A stretch of 64,000 bases of DNA. It comes from Azolla caroliniana (Eukaryota; Polypodiophyta). The stretch lies in assembly GCA_043228905.1 (NCBI GenBank), contig JBHGNT010000014.1:5146001-5210000 (forward strand), in the 5' to 3' direction. The notes beneath the pieces are model-generated. The model had not been told where the DNA came from. It did not search any database and saw only the letters and a program-made list of their open reading frames with translations. The position numbers were made by a program, and so were the translations under genes. Shown in pieces: positions 55,973 through 64,000 of the stretch; position 1 is the first letter of the stretch; each line of letters begins with the position of its first letter.

Positions 55973-58963
55973 ATGAATACTCAAATGGGGAGCGCTCTCC
56001 CTACCGAGAAGTTGGATCGAAACAAGTTCGCATCTTGGGAGTACAAGATGCACCAATACCTTGTCGGACAAGGCTATTGGAGCTACATCAAAGGAGCGCA
56101 CGAAGACGGACCCATCGAAACGGCTCCCAGATACGCGACATGGGAGCAAGCCACAAACTGCGTGATGTATTGCTTGGCGACATGTGTTCACAATCACATG
56201 CTCGACTACATTCGCGAAGCCAAGATGTCGAAGGAGGCATGGGAAAATCTACGAAAGATTTTTGTGGCGAACACAACCGCAAGAAGGCTTCAACTCTACC
56301 AAGCGTTGAACAACATTCAACAAAGGGACATGTCCATCACGACATACACCTTGAAGATCACGGAGCTTTGCGACTCGCTCGGCTCGATATGCGTAAATAT
56401 TGATGATGATGAGATGGTGCAAATATGTCTCGGCGGCCTCGCACCACGGTTCGGCGCAATGCGAACCGCTGTGCTAGCAAGGGAGAAATCTCCCTCCTTC
56501 TTCGAGCTCCAATCAATGCTATTGGTTGAAGAAAACCACGTGCGTACAAGGAGCAATGAGTCGGAAGGCCACATGCTCTACATGCACTCGAACGGAGGAA
56601 GAGGACGCGAACGAGCGAGAGGCCGATTCGGCCAAGGACAAGGTGGATGAGGTTCGACCTATGACGACAACTCCCAATTTCGGCCGCAAAACGGAAGCCA
56701 ATGAGGAACCTTCGCAAGAAGGGGGAGCTTCCACTCCGGCCTGAGCCGTCAAAACGCAACCAAATGCGGATATTGCGGAAAGCTCGACCACCACGAAGAA
56801 AAGTGCCGAAAGAATATGCGCGAATCGACTTCCACAAGCCGACAACTCATGAATTACACGCACAATTTCGACTACAAAGAGTATAGCGGAATGTACGGGC
56901 ACAACTCCGATTATGAAGATCATGGCGGAATGTATGCACACAACTCCGACCATGGCGGAATGTTCATGATGAAACATAGAGCGAATTCTATGTCGGCCTC
57001 TACCTTAACTAGTGCCCTCAATCTGGAGGACGTATGGTTTGTTGACTCCGGAGCCTCAAACCATATGAAATCTCATAAAGAATGGTTTCTCGAACTTCGG
57101 GAGCCGTAGCGACCCGATTATGTCGAAACCGGAGATGACACCACGCACCTGATTCGGCACATCGGCAATGTTCCGTTTGGCGAAAGAGGTAAGCAAACAT
57201 ACATTAAAAATGTCTTGCATGTTCCCACCATCACGAAGAATTTGGTCTTGGTCGGCCAAATGGTTGAGCAAGGGATGCAAGTACGATTCGACCAAGAAGG
57301 GTGCTTCATCGAAAAAGAGGGTTGAATCATCACACGTGGAAGAAGAGAGGGCCGAATGTTCATTCTCGATTCACACGAGATGAAATTCGCCATGTTCGCA
57401 AAAAGCACGAAAGCCGACTCTGACATAGAGCTATGGCACAAGTGAATCGGCCACATCAATCTCAATAAACTCAAAGCAATGAAATCGAAAGGAGTTGTCA
57501 TCGGACTCCAGACATTCAAAGAGAAGGAGATTGAAGGTGTATGCAAAGCGTGCCAATTCGGCAAGCAACACCGTCACCCATTCCCGAAAGAGCGGAACGT
57601 GAGCAAAGGTCTACTTGACATAGTCCATTCCGACGTATGGGGACCGGCGCAGACGGCTACATTCGGCGGATGTCGATATTACGTGCTCTTCATCGACGAC
57701 TTCTCCAGGCACACATGGCTCTATCTGATGCGGCATAAGAGCGAAGTGTTCGGGTACTTCCAAAAGTTTAAAAATGAAGTCGAAAAAGCCACTGGTCGTC
57801 ATGTACGATGCCTTTGATCAGATGGCGGCAAGGAGTACTTCTCGGACGATTTCACAGCGTATCTCCGAAAGGAAGGAATTCGACGAGAATTCACTTGCCG
57901 ACACACTCTACAACAAAACGGAGTAGCCGAGTGCAAAAATCGGCACATCCTCGAAGTAGCGCGGGCCATGATGAACGAGAAGCATATGCCCAAGTCATAT
58001 TGGGCCGAAGCTGCAAATACGACCGTCTAACTAATGAACCAGTGCACAACATCCGGAGTGCACGAGGTCACTCTACATGAAAAATACTTCGGAAAGAAGC
58101 CGGACTTATTGCACACTTGGATATTCAGCACGATAGCATATGTGCACATACCCGATGAAAAGCGGCAAAAGCTAGATCCAAAGTCGGAGAAATGTATCCT
58201 CGTAGGATACTCACTCGAATAAAAGGGGTACAAATGCTACAACCCATCTACCCCAACGTTCGAGTAAGTCGAGACGTCGTGTTCGACGAATCCGCATCCT
58301 GGTACGCACCATAGAAGATTCCGACTTTGACCCCGATTGGCGCGGAATCGGCCGAACAAGAGCAAGAAGGTGGAGATCGCCTCGAAGACATGTTCGAAGA
58401 TAGTCCGATTACCACAAGGCTAAGTGGGCCACAAGAGCCCTCGAGCGATCAAAGCACATCATGGCCTAACCTGAAGATGGACAAAGGCAAGGCGAAAATG
58501 TCGGAATACGAAGTTGATCGCTTTGACGACTCACTCACTGGACAGTGAGTTCGGCGGCTTCGATGTACCAATCGGAGCTAAGAAAGCCCTCATCTCTGCA
58601 AATGAAAAACTCCGCCGCTCTACCCGTGAAAAGAATCCGGTCAACCCGTGAAACGACTACATGGCATATCACTATGCCTTTATGATGAAGGTGGCGACAG
58701 TACACGAGCCGGAAACATTTTCCGAAGCAGCCAAGGATCCGCGATGGATCGAAGCCATGAACGAGGAGATGCAGGCACTATGCAAGAATGAGACGTGGGA
58801 TCTTGTTCCTAGCTCACCACACTAAAAGGCGATCGATCGGATGCAGATGGATTTACAAAGTGAAGTACAACGCCGACGGTTCCATCAACTGCTACAAAGT
58901 GCGACTTGTAGCGAAAGACTACGCACAAACGCACGGAGTTGACTATGAAGAGACCTTTGCCCC
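55973..58963 (+). pseudogene. gag-pol of copia element G, part before insertion H
   Basis: ATG 55973 (MNTQMGSALPTEKLDRNKF) follows a (GAA)n run. The gag region is open to 56648. It is followed by a zinc knuckle CGYCGKLDHHEEKC (about 56767-56808), protease FVDSGASNHM (about 57040-57070) and GAG-pre-integrase (ELWHK*IGHINLNKL). The integrase core follows, with DIVHSDVWGP, the SDGGKEYF equivalent of the second catalytic region, and QQNGVAECKNR. RT begins near 58690 (EPETFSEAAKDPRW) and breaks at ETFAPV before element H. At least eight stops and two frameshifts are present. Confidence 0.87.
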
Positions 58964-59336
58964 TGTTATCCGTGGGATTGAAAGTATAGTGTGTTGGTAC
59001 ATGGATAGATAAGTGAAGTTTTTGTATTAAAAGACATGGGTAAGTGTATGTGCAAATATGCACATGAGTGAGTGAGTATATTAATATGTAAAGTGGGTAG
59101 GTTGTTACAAGGTTATGTAACTAACCTACAACTCTCATGGATGTTCTTGGATTGTAACCCTCATGGAATGTACCTATATAATCCCACCATAGGGGACATG
59201 AATGAAATACAAGTTTTCCTCTCAACATTGTTTTGTCTCTCTCTTTATCTCTTTGTCTCTCTCTCGCGCTCTCGCGCTCAACCCCCTTGGGAGGGGGGGT
59301 AGAGCTCTTCTTGGCTCCACCCCCCACCCATCAACA
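58964..59336 (+). repeat. 5' LTR of element H
   Basis: TGTTATCC...ATCAACA, with a TATA box (CTATATAAT) near 59174-59182 and a CT-rich tract at 59236-59275. Confidence 0.9.
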
Positions 59337-59894
59337 CTTGGCACGCCCTACGGCCGACCCTCCCTTTGAGAACAAGTCGAAGACCTACATGTGACGGAAG
59401 AATGCGAGAGAGCCTGGTTATGGCTACGGCTATGCGAGATGCTCATGGTGCTGATTTTTTCATCATCATCCTCATGCCCCCATATTCCCTCAATCTCATG
59501 CTAAAGTTCCTCCGGATTGAGGAATTACACACGGGGATGTTGTTGATACGGATGTGGACCATTTCTTGCCATGCAACAACAACACTCCATGTCTTTTCTG
59601 GTCTTTGGTCTGAGATGACAGAGAGGATGGGATCGTGAAGACAACGTTTCTTTGTGTTTCATCCCATTTCCGGGTTTCTCAGGATTTTCTATGGAATTCA
59701 AACCTTTCAAGTTAGGGTTTCTAATGGTGGCATGGAACCTCACCCCTTCTTTGTTTGAGTCTCAGAGCTCTAGCACTTCGTCTCTCTCAACCCTCCTCTC
59801 AAGAGAATCGGGAAATTCCTTCTGTTCTGGAATAATTAAAAAAGAAAACACAACAATTTGTCTGCATTGTAATCAGCAATTGCATTGCAGCCAA

Positions 59895-60275
59895 GTAGTG
59901 GTCGACAACGTCCAGATAGCGGTCAGACAGTGGCCGACAATGGCCGATCAACGGCTGGAAAATGGCCGAACAGTGGCCGAGTGGTGGCCAAACAGTGGCG
60001 ATTGGCCAAACAGCGCCCAGAAAGTGGCTGAATAGCGGCCGGACATTGGCCAACAGCAGCCTAGTGGTGGCCAAATAGTGGCAATTGGCCGAACAGTGGA
60101 CGAGTGGCGGCCAAACAAAGGCCAAGCGAAGGCCGGATAGTGGCCGAACAATGGCCGAATGGCGGTAGCCAATTGTGGATAGCGGCCGGACAATGCTTGA
60201 ACAACGGCCGGATAGCCGACGATGGTCGGAGAGCGGCCGAGTGATGGCCGGATAGCGGTTGGACAAGCGATGGCT
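59895..60275 (+). repeat. Degenerate GTGGCCGAACA minisatellite in element H
   Basis: About 30 variants of a 10-12 bp unit (GTGGCCGAACA, GTGGCCAAACA, GCGGCCGGATA). It is followed by an A/G-rich stretch (60300-60640) and a (CA)n tract (60781-60823). No protein function is implied; the apparent Ser/Arg and Leu-rich frames on either strand come from composition. Confidence 0.8.
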
Positions 60276-60776
60276 GAGACAAACAACCAGCCAGACAGCG
60301 GAGAAAGAAGGAGAAGAAGACAAAGCAAAAGGAAGAGAAGAAAGAACAAACAAAAGAAGAAGATAGAGAGTAGATGCAGAAAGAAACAGGATGATGAGAA
60401 GGATGGAGAAAAGAGAAAGAAGAAAATTAGAAACGAAAAAGAGAGGAAGCAAGAACCCAAAGAAGACACAGAGACAGATACAGAAGAGTAAGAAGAAGAG
60501 CATCTGGTGCAAGCATAGGAGGAAAGATCGAGATCGAGATCGAGATCGAGAAAAGAGAAAAGAAAGGGGCATACTGAGAAATTACAGAAAAGATGGGGCA
60601 TCACCAAAATTCAGAAATGTAAGGGTACAAATCTGAAGGGCATAGTGAGCGATTTCAAACGCCCGAGGACATGACACGAAATTTAAAAAATCAAAGGGCA
60701 GAAGAGAAAATTTCGAAAACAACAGGACAAATCCGAAAATTTTGTAAACTCACGATAACTCACATAAAATAAAAGA

Positions 60777-60830
<54 letters not shown>

Positions 60831-61071
60831 CAATATCATTTCAATCCTAAAACGAGAGTACCATAGTTCTATATTTGCCAATGTTCCGACTGAACAAGAG
60901 GTTCGTGATGTTGAGTTTGTGTTCGTGTTATGCGTGTTCCGGTCTATGGAGTTCCGACCAACACGAAAGAGAAGACCGAGGGAGTTCTGGTCCAAAGACC
61001 GTTGTTCATGTTTATTATTGCGGCATGTGGGTTCTGCCGTGCAAGGCACTGTCCCACGGGCGTGCCGTATG

Positions 61072-61445
61072 TGTTATCCGTGGGATTGAAAGTATAGTGT
61101 GTTGGTACATGGATAGATAAGTGAAGTCTTTGTATTAAAAGACATGTGTAAGTGTATGTGCAAATGTGCACATGAGTGAGTGAGTATATTAATATGTAAA
61201 GTGGGTAGGTTGTTACAAGGTTATGTAACTAACCTACAACCCTCATGGATGTTCTTGGATTGTAACCCTTATGGAATGTACCTATATAACCCCACCATAG
61301 GGGACATGAATGAAATACAAGTTTTCCTCTCCACATTGTTTTGTCTCTCTCTTTATCTCTTTCTCTCTCTCTCATGCTCAACCCCCTCAACCCCCTTGGG
61401 AGGGGAGGTGGAGCTCTTCTTGGCTCCACCACCCACCCATCAACA
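61072..61445 (+). repeat. 3' LTR of element H
   Basis: About 3 per cent different from the 5' LTR outside the CT-rich tract. Preceded at 61052-61066 by TCCCACGGGCGTGCC. Confidence 0.9.
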
Positions 61446-62023
61446 ACCCCGATGGCAAAGATGACGATGATACGAACCGTAATTGCGCTTGCCGCGGCGA
61501 AAGGGTGGCACCTCCATCAAGTGGATGTTAAGAACGCCTTTCTACAAGGCGAATTAGAAGATCAACCTCCGAATTTGTTTTTTCCCTCGACTGTTGAGCA
61601 ATATCTTGGCGCAGCAAAAAGCAACCAACCGTCGCTCTTTCGAGCACAGAGGCGGAATACAGGGGCGCGGCAATGGCCACATGTGAAGCCGTATGGCTCA
61701 GACGGATACTCAAGGATCTGGGCGTACCCATCAAGGATCCGACTTCCCTTTACTGCGACAACATGAGCAATATCTATCTGGCTCGGAACCCGGTGTTCCA
61801 TGCGCGGACAAAGCACATCGAAGTGCACTACTACCACTTCATCCGAGAGCGCATTCTAGCTGGCGATGTCGACCTACAACACATTAGCACCAATCTTCAA
61901 ACGGCCGACATCTTCACTAAAGCCTTAGGAGCCGACAAGCTATGGCAATTTATGACCAATCTTGGATTGACGATCCCTGACCTGCCAAGCTTGAGGGGGA
62001 GTACTGAAGACACTACACAATAA
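61446..62023 (+). pseudogene. pol of copia element G, part after insertion H, with RT core deleted
   Basis: RT resumes as KMTMIRTVIALAAAKGWHL and VDVKNAFLQGELED (to about 61565). It then jumps within about 50 bp to RNase H (VALSSTEAEYRGAAMATCEA read across a frame change near 61630). The piece containing the catalytic YVDDM is missing, so several hundred bases were deleted. RNase H ends KHIEVHYYHFIRERI and DIFTKALG, with a stop at 62021-62023. This end is intact where element D has a nonsense codon. Confidence 0.87.
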
Positions 62024-62252
62024 CGTGTGGATTCCGCAACCGCGCAACGAACCCGCGAAGAGCCGATCTACCGCGCAAAGCCGCGAAGAAAGACGCAAGC
62101 CGAACCACAGACTTCGCAACTATGCACAATGCAAGTTGGAGCACAAATTCCACAACTCCACATAAATACGAGTTGACGCGGACTCCGGAACGCGAGTCGA
62201 AGAGGATTTCGGATACCGTCTGAAACCGACCCAACTTGAGCTTGAGGGGGCG

Positions 62253-62583
62253 TGTTGAGAATCAAGGTCAACTTGGTTTAGTGTGTGAACTCACCTTGAG
62301 AGTGAATAGACACTCCAACGGTCAAGAGCCACCATTATGTCACCACTTTGTATTCTAGGATTTAGTATGAGTCATAGAATCATATTCTATGACACATAAC
62401 TTATGAGCTTTCACATTCCCCATGCTCCATGAGTCTTGTAGTTAATGAAGAGAGAGGGTGACTATATAAAGCACCCTCCTCCCACCTTGTATGACATTGA
62501 GTCTTTCTCCTTTGTTAATATACTTAACCTTGCGTATTCTCTGTGTCTTACTCATTGTCTCTCTCTCACACACACACTCTCTC

Positions 62584-62658
<75 letters not shown>

Positions 62659-62705
62659 GTTCATATCTATCTTGCTGCACAGAATCCATTTCTTGATTCT
62701 TTACA
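62253..62705 (+). repeat. 3' LTR of element G
   Basis: Same structure as the 5' LTR with about 2.6 per cent substitutions outside the (CA)n tract (about 62587-62656). Followed by GAGTC at 62706-62710. Confidence 0.93.
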
Positions 62706-63647
62706 GAGTCATATAATGCGTCTCTAGCAAATACTTCAACTCCGATGGAAATCGACACCACACGTCGTCACAGACCATTATCGGAAGAGGAAAAGTAGTG
62801 ATGCTGAGAAAATCGACTATGTCTCTATTGCGGTAGACCAAGGCATATTGTAGTGAACTATCCCCATAGGCCAAGAAGACAGGTAAACCAAATAGTCGCT
62901 AGTTCTAATTGTACTAAACCAGAGTCTATTTTAGTAGGAATATCTGATAGTCCTAATAGTACTAATAGCCCAAATCTATCAAACAAATTTGATGTCCTTA
63001 GTCAGTTAAAAGAAGAGATAAATGACTAAGTGCACCTAAAATAGGAGCCGTTTGGTTGGACAACCCTAGATCTGTGCAACCCATTAGTGGTTCCATTCCC
63101 TCTAAGCAAGTTAGCAATGTGTTCTTAGATCAAGTAACAGTTAGTACTAAAAGTACCCCTCTAATACATGCCTTAGCAGTCCTAGATTCCGGAGCTAATT
63201 CTTGCTTCATGGATAGGAATTTTGCCCAAGCTCATCAGATATCTCGAAGAAAACTCCCTTGTCCAACCTCCGTAGTAGTCATTGATTGTCGTTCCAATGC
63301 TTCCGGAAATATCATAGAAGAGTCAGAGCTAGTTAATATTGTCCTAGATAATTTAGCGTGTCGTATCATTTAATATAACTAGTAGCCCAGAACATCCCAT
63401 TGTTTTGGGATTACCATGGTTCGAATTATATAACCCAGACATAGATCGGAGAACAAGAGAAATCCGGTATCGACAAATCCGAGGATCTACTCATAAGATT
63501 GTAACCATTTTGCTACATCAATTGCATGAGGACGGACGCAAGGAAGCAATGTTTATCTTCACGATATCAGTAAAACCTTGCAACACCACTAAAGAGGAAT
63601 CCACAGTTCAACTTCTAGAGAAGTATTGTCATTATGCCGATTTGTTC
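62706..63647 (+). pseudogene. gag end and protease of element I
   Basis: Resumes after element G. A zinc knuckle reads CLYCGRPRHIVVNYP (about 62818-62862), with the final Cys replaced by Tyr. The protease AVLDSGANSCFMD is at about 63175-63215, then LGLPWFELYNPDID (about 63400-63440), and an RT-proximal stretch ends CHYADLF near 63645. At least two frameshifts and several stops are present. Confidence 0.7.
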
Positions 63648-64000
63648 CAGAGAAGATTCCTACTCGAGCAAGAATATTGTCGACGGCTTTGTCGATGCTT
63701 GCCATCATCCCTTGCTCTCACATCATTCGTTCCACCATCGTACACATAAGCTTCATTTGCTCCTCCATTTCTCCTTGTCGCTGACTTCATGTCGGGTTCA
63801 CCAAATGTGTCGGGGTAGTTGTTGTTTGTGCGGCAAAGTCACAAGGACTAAGGTTAAGGGGAGTTGAAGGAACTTTTATATGGATTGCACACAAATGTTA
63901 TGAAGATTAAGGCTATGAAGAATAAGAGTTTAAAGTAATGTGTGAGAGAGAGAGACGAGTATAGATAAAAGATAGAGACAATGTATGATTCAAGAAGCAA
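63648..64000 (-). mobile_element. 5' end of a further gypsy-like element J (LTR and leader)
   Basis: On the minus strand an LTR end (...CCCCGACACA, edge at 63806) is followed by TTTGGTGAACCCGAC, a plausible primer-binding site. A leader encodes EMEEQMKLMCTMVERMM-like sequence typical of the start of some gypsy gag proteins. It joins element I at about 63648 without an LTR between them, so the junction reflects a deletion or recombination. The LTR continues past the window edge. Confidence 0.45.

Larger units (their letters stand above)
58964..61445 (+). mobile_element. Non-autonomous LTR element H, inserted in RT of element G
   Basis: LTRs at 58964-59336 (373 bp) and 61072-61445 (374 bp) both run TGTTATCCGTGGG...CATCAACA and differ at about 11 positions plus a CT-rich indel. 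The flanks are GCCCC (58959-58963) and ACCCC (61446-61450), a target duplication with one mismatch. The 1,735-bp interior has no gag or pol sequence. A TTGGCACGCCC follows the 5' LTR as possible primer-binding site. A TCCCACGGGCGTGCC motif precedes the 3' LTR, as in gypsy elements B and F. It is best described as a LARD/TRIM-like element of gypsy affinity. Confidence 0.85.
55357..62705 (+). mobile_element. Ty1/copia element G, with nested element H
   Basis: LTRs at 55357-55809 and 62253-62705 are both 453 bp (TGTTGAGAATC...TTCTTTACA) and differ at about 11 positions plus a (CA)n tract change. The target duplication GAGTC is present at 55352-55356 and 62706-62710. The primer-binding site TGGTATCAAAGC is at 55810-55821 and the polypurine tract CTTGAGGGGGCG lies just before the 3' LTR. 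It is inserted in gag of gypsy element I. Confidence 0.95.
54551..63647 (+). mobile_element. Ty3/gypsy element I (gag, protease, start of RT), split by copia G
   Basis: Gag starts at ATG 54551 and is interrupted at 55356/62706 by element G with its GAGTC duplication. It continues through a zinc knuckle and protease to about 63647, where sequence of another element (J) takes over. The lineage differs from A and B: the protease is AVLDSGANSCFMD and the following linker is IVLGLPWFELYNPDIDRR. No LTR of I can be identified to the left of the gag start. Confidence 0.7.

Noticed and set aside
59799-60607. Leu/Ser/Phe-rich minus-strand frames of over 200 codons in element H
   Set aside because: Complement of an A/G-rich tract and a GTGGCCGAACA minisatellite; no family features and no shared codon pattern.

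Overview
The window reads as plant nuclear DNA from a large, retrotransposon-rich genome. The intron-poor PLS-type pentatricopeptide repeat (PPR) gene and the style of the elements suggest a fern or another early-diverging vascular plant; that placement is an inference. Only two ordinary host genes are well supported: a three-exon GDSL-family esterase/lipase gene (minus strand, 36022-37545) and a single-exon organellar PPR gene (plus strand, 42916-45390). Most of the remainder is nested mobile elements and AT-rich intergenic sequence.

Left part (1-29971): a multi-level nest. Ty3/gypsy element A (minus; 5' LTR at 13756-14135, 3' end beyond the left edge) carries gag, protease-RT-RNaseH-integrase and a long extra ORF (ORF3) after pol. 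A very young Ty1/copia element D (5905-11357; LTRs differ at 2 of 669 positions; target duplication TTTCT) sits in A's protease region. A lies in an older copia element C (minus; 5' LTR 27184-27844). C is also split by a second gypsy element B (16933-27094; target duplication CCCTC) with the same gag-pol-ORF3 layout. C landed in a copia LTR (E), which lies in the ORF3 of a third gypsy element (F, with LTR from 29436).

Middle (29972-50417): mostly AT-rich sequence, with the two host genes, a possible acidic exon, microsatellites, a 435-bp inverted-repeat element, two LINE relics, a copia LTR remnant, tRNA-like (SINE) pieces and a dispersed repeat with TGTCGT/ACGACA ends. That repeat occurs twice (28717-28889 and 48741-49475).

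Right part (50418-64000): an unusual AT-rich 3.9-kb stretch bounded by 42-bp inverted repeats. It contains a tandem array of about 150-bp units, each centred on a palindrome; one palindrome is perfect over 67 bp. Then comes a third gypsy lineage (I), split by copia element G (55357-62705; duplication GAGTC). G contains a non-autonomous LTR element H (58964-61445). The start of another gypsy-like element (J) lies at the right edge.

The strongest candidates for something new are two. The first is ORF3, a conserved coiled-coil protein at the env position of gypsy elements A, B and F, with no membrane segment I can see. The second is a shared non-purine motif (TCCCAYGGGYGTGCC) next to the 3' LTR of B, F and the non-autonomous H, where a polypurine tract would be expected.
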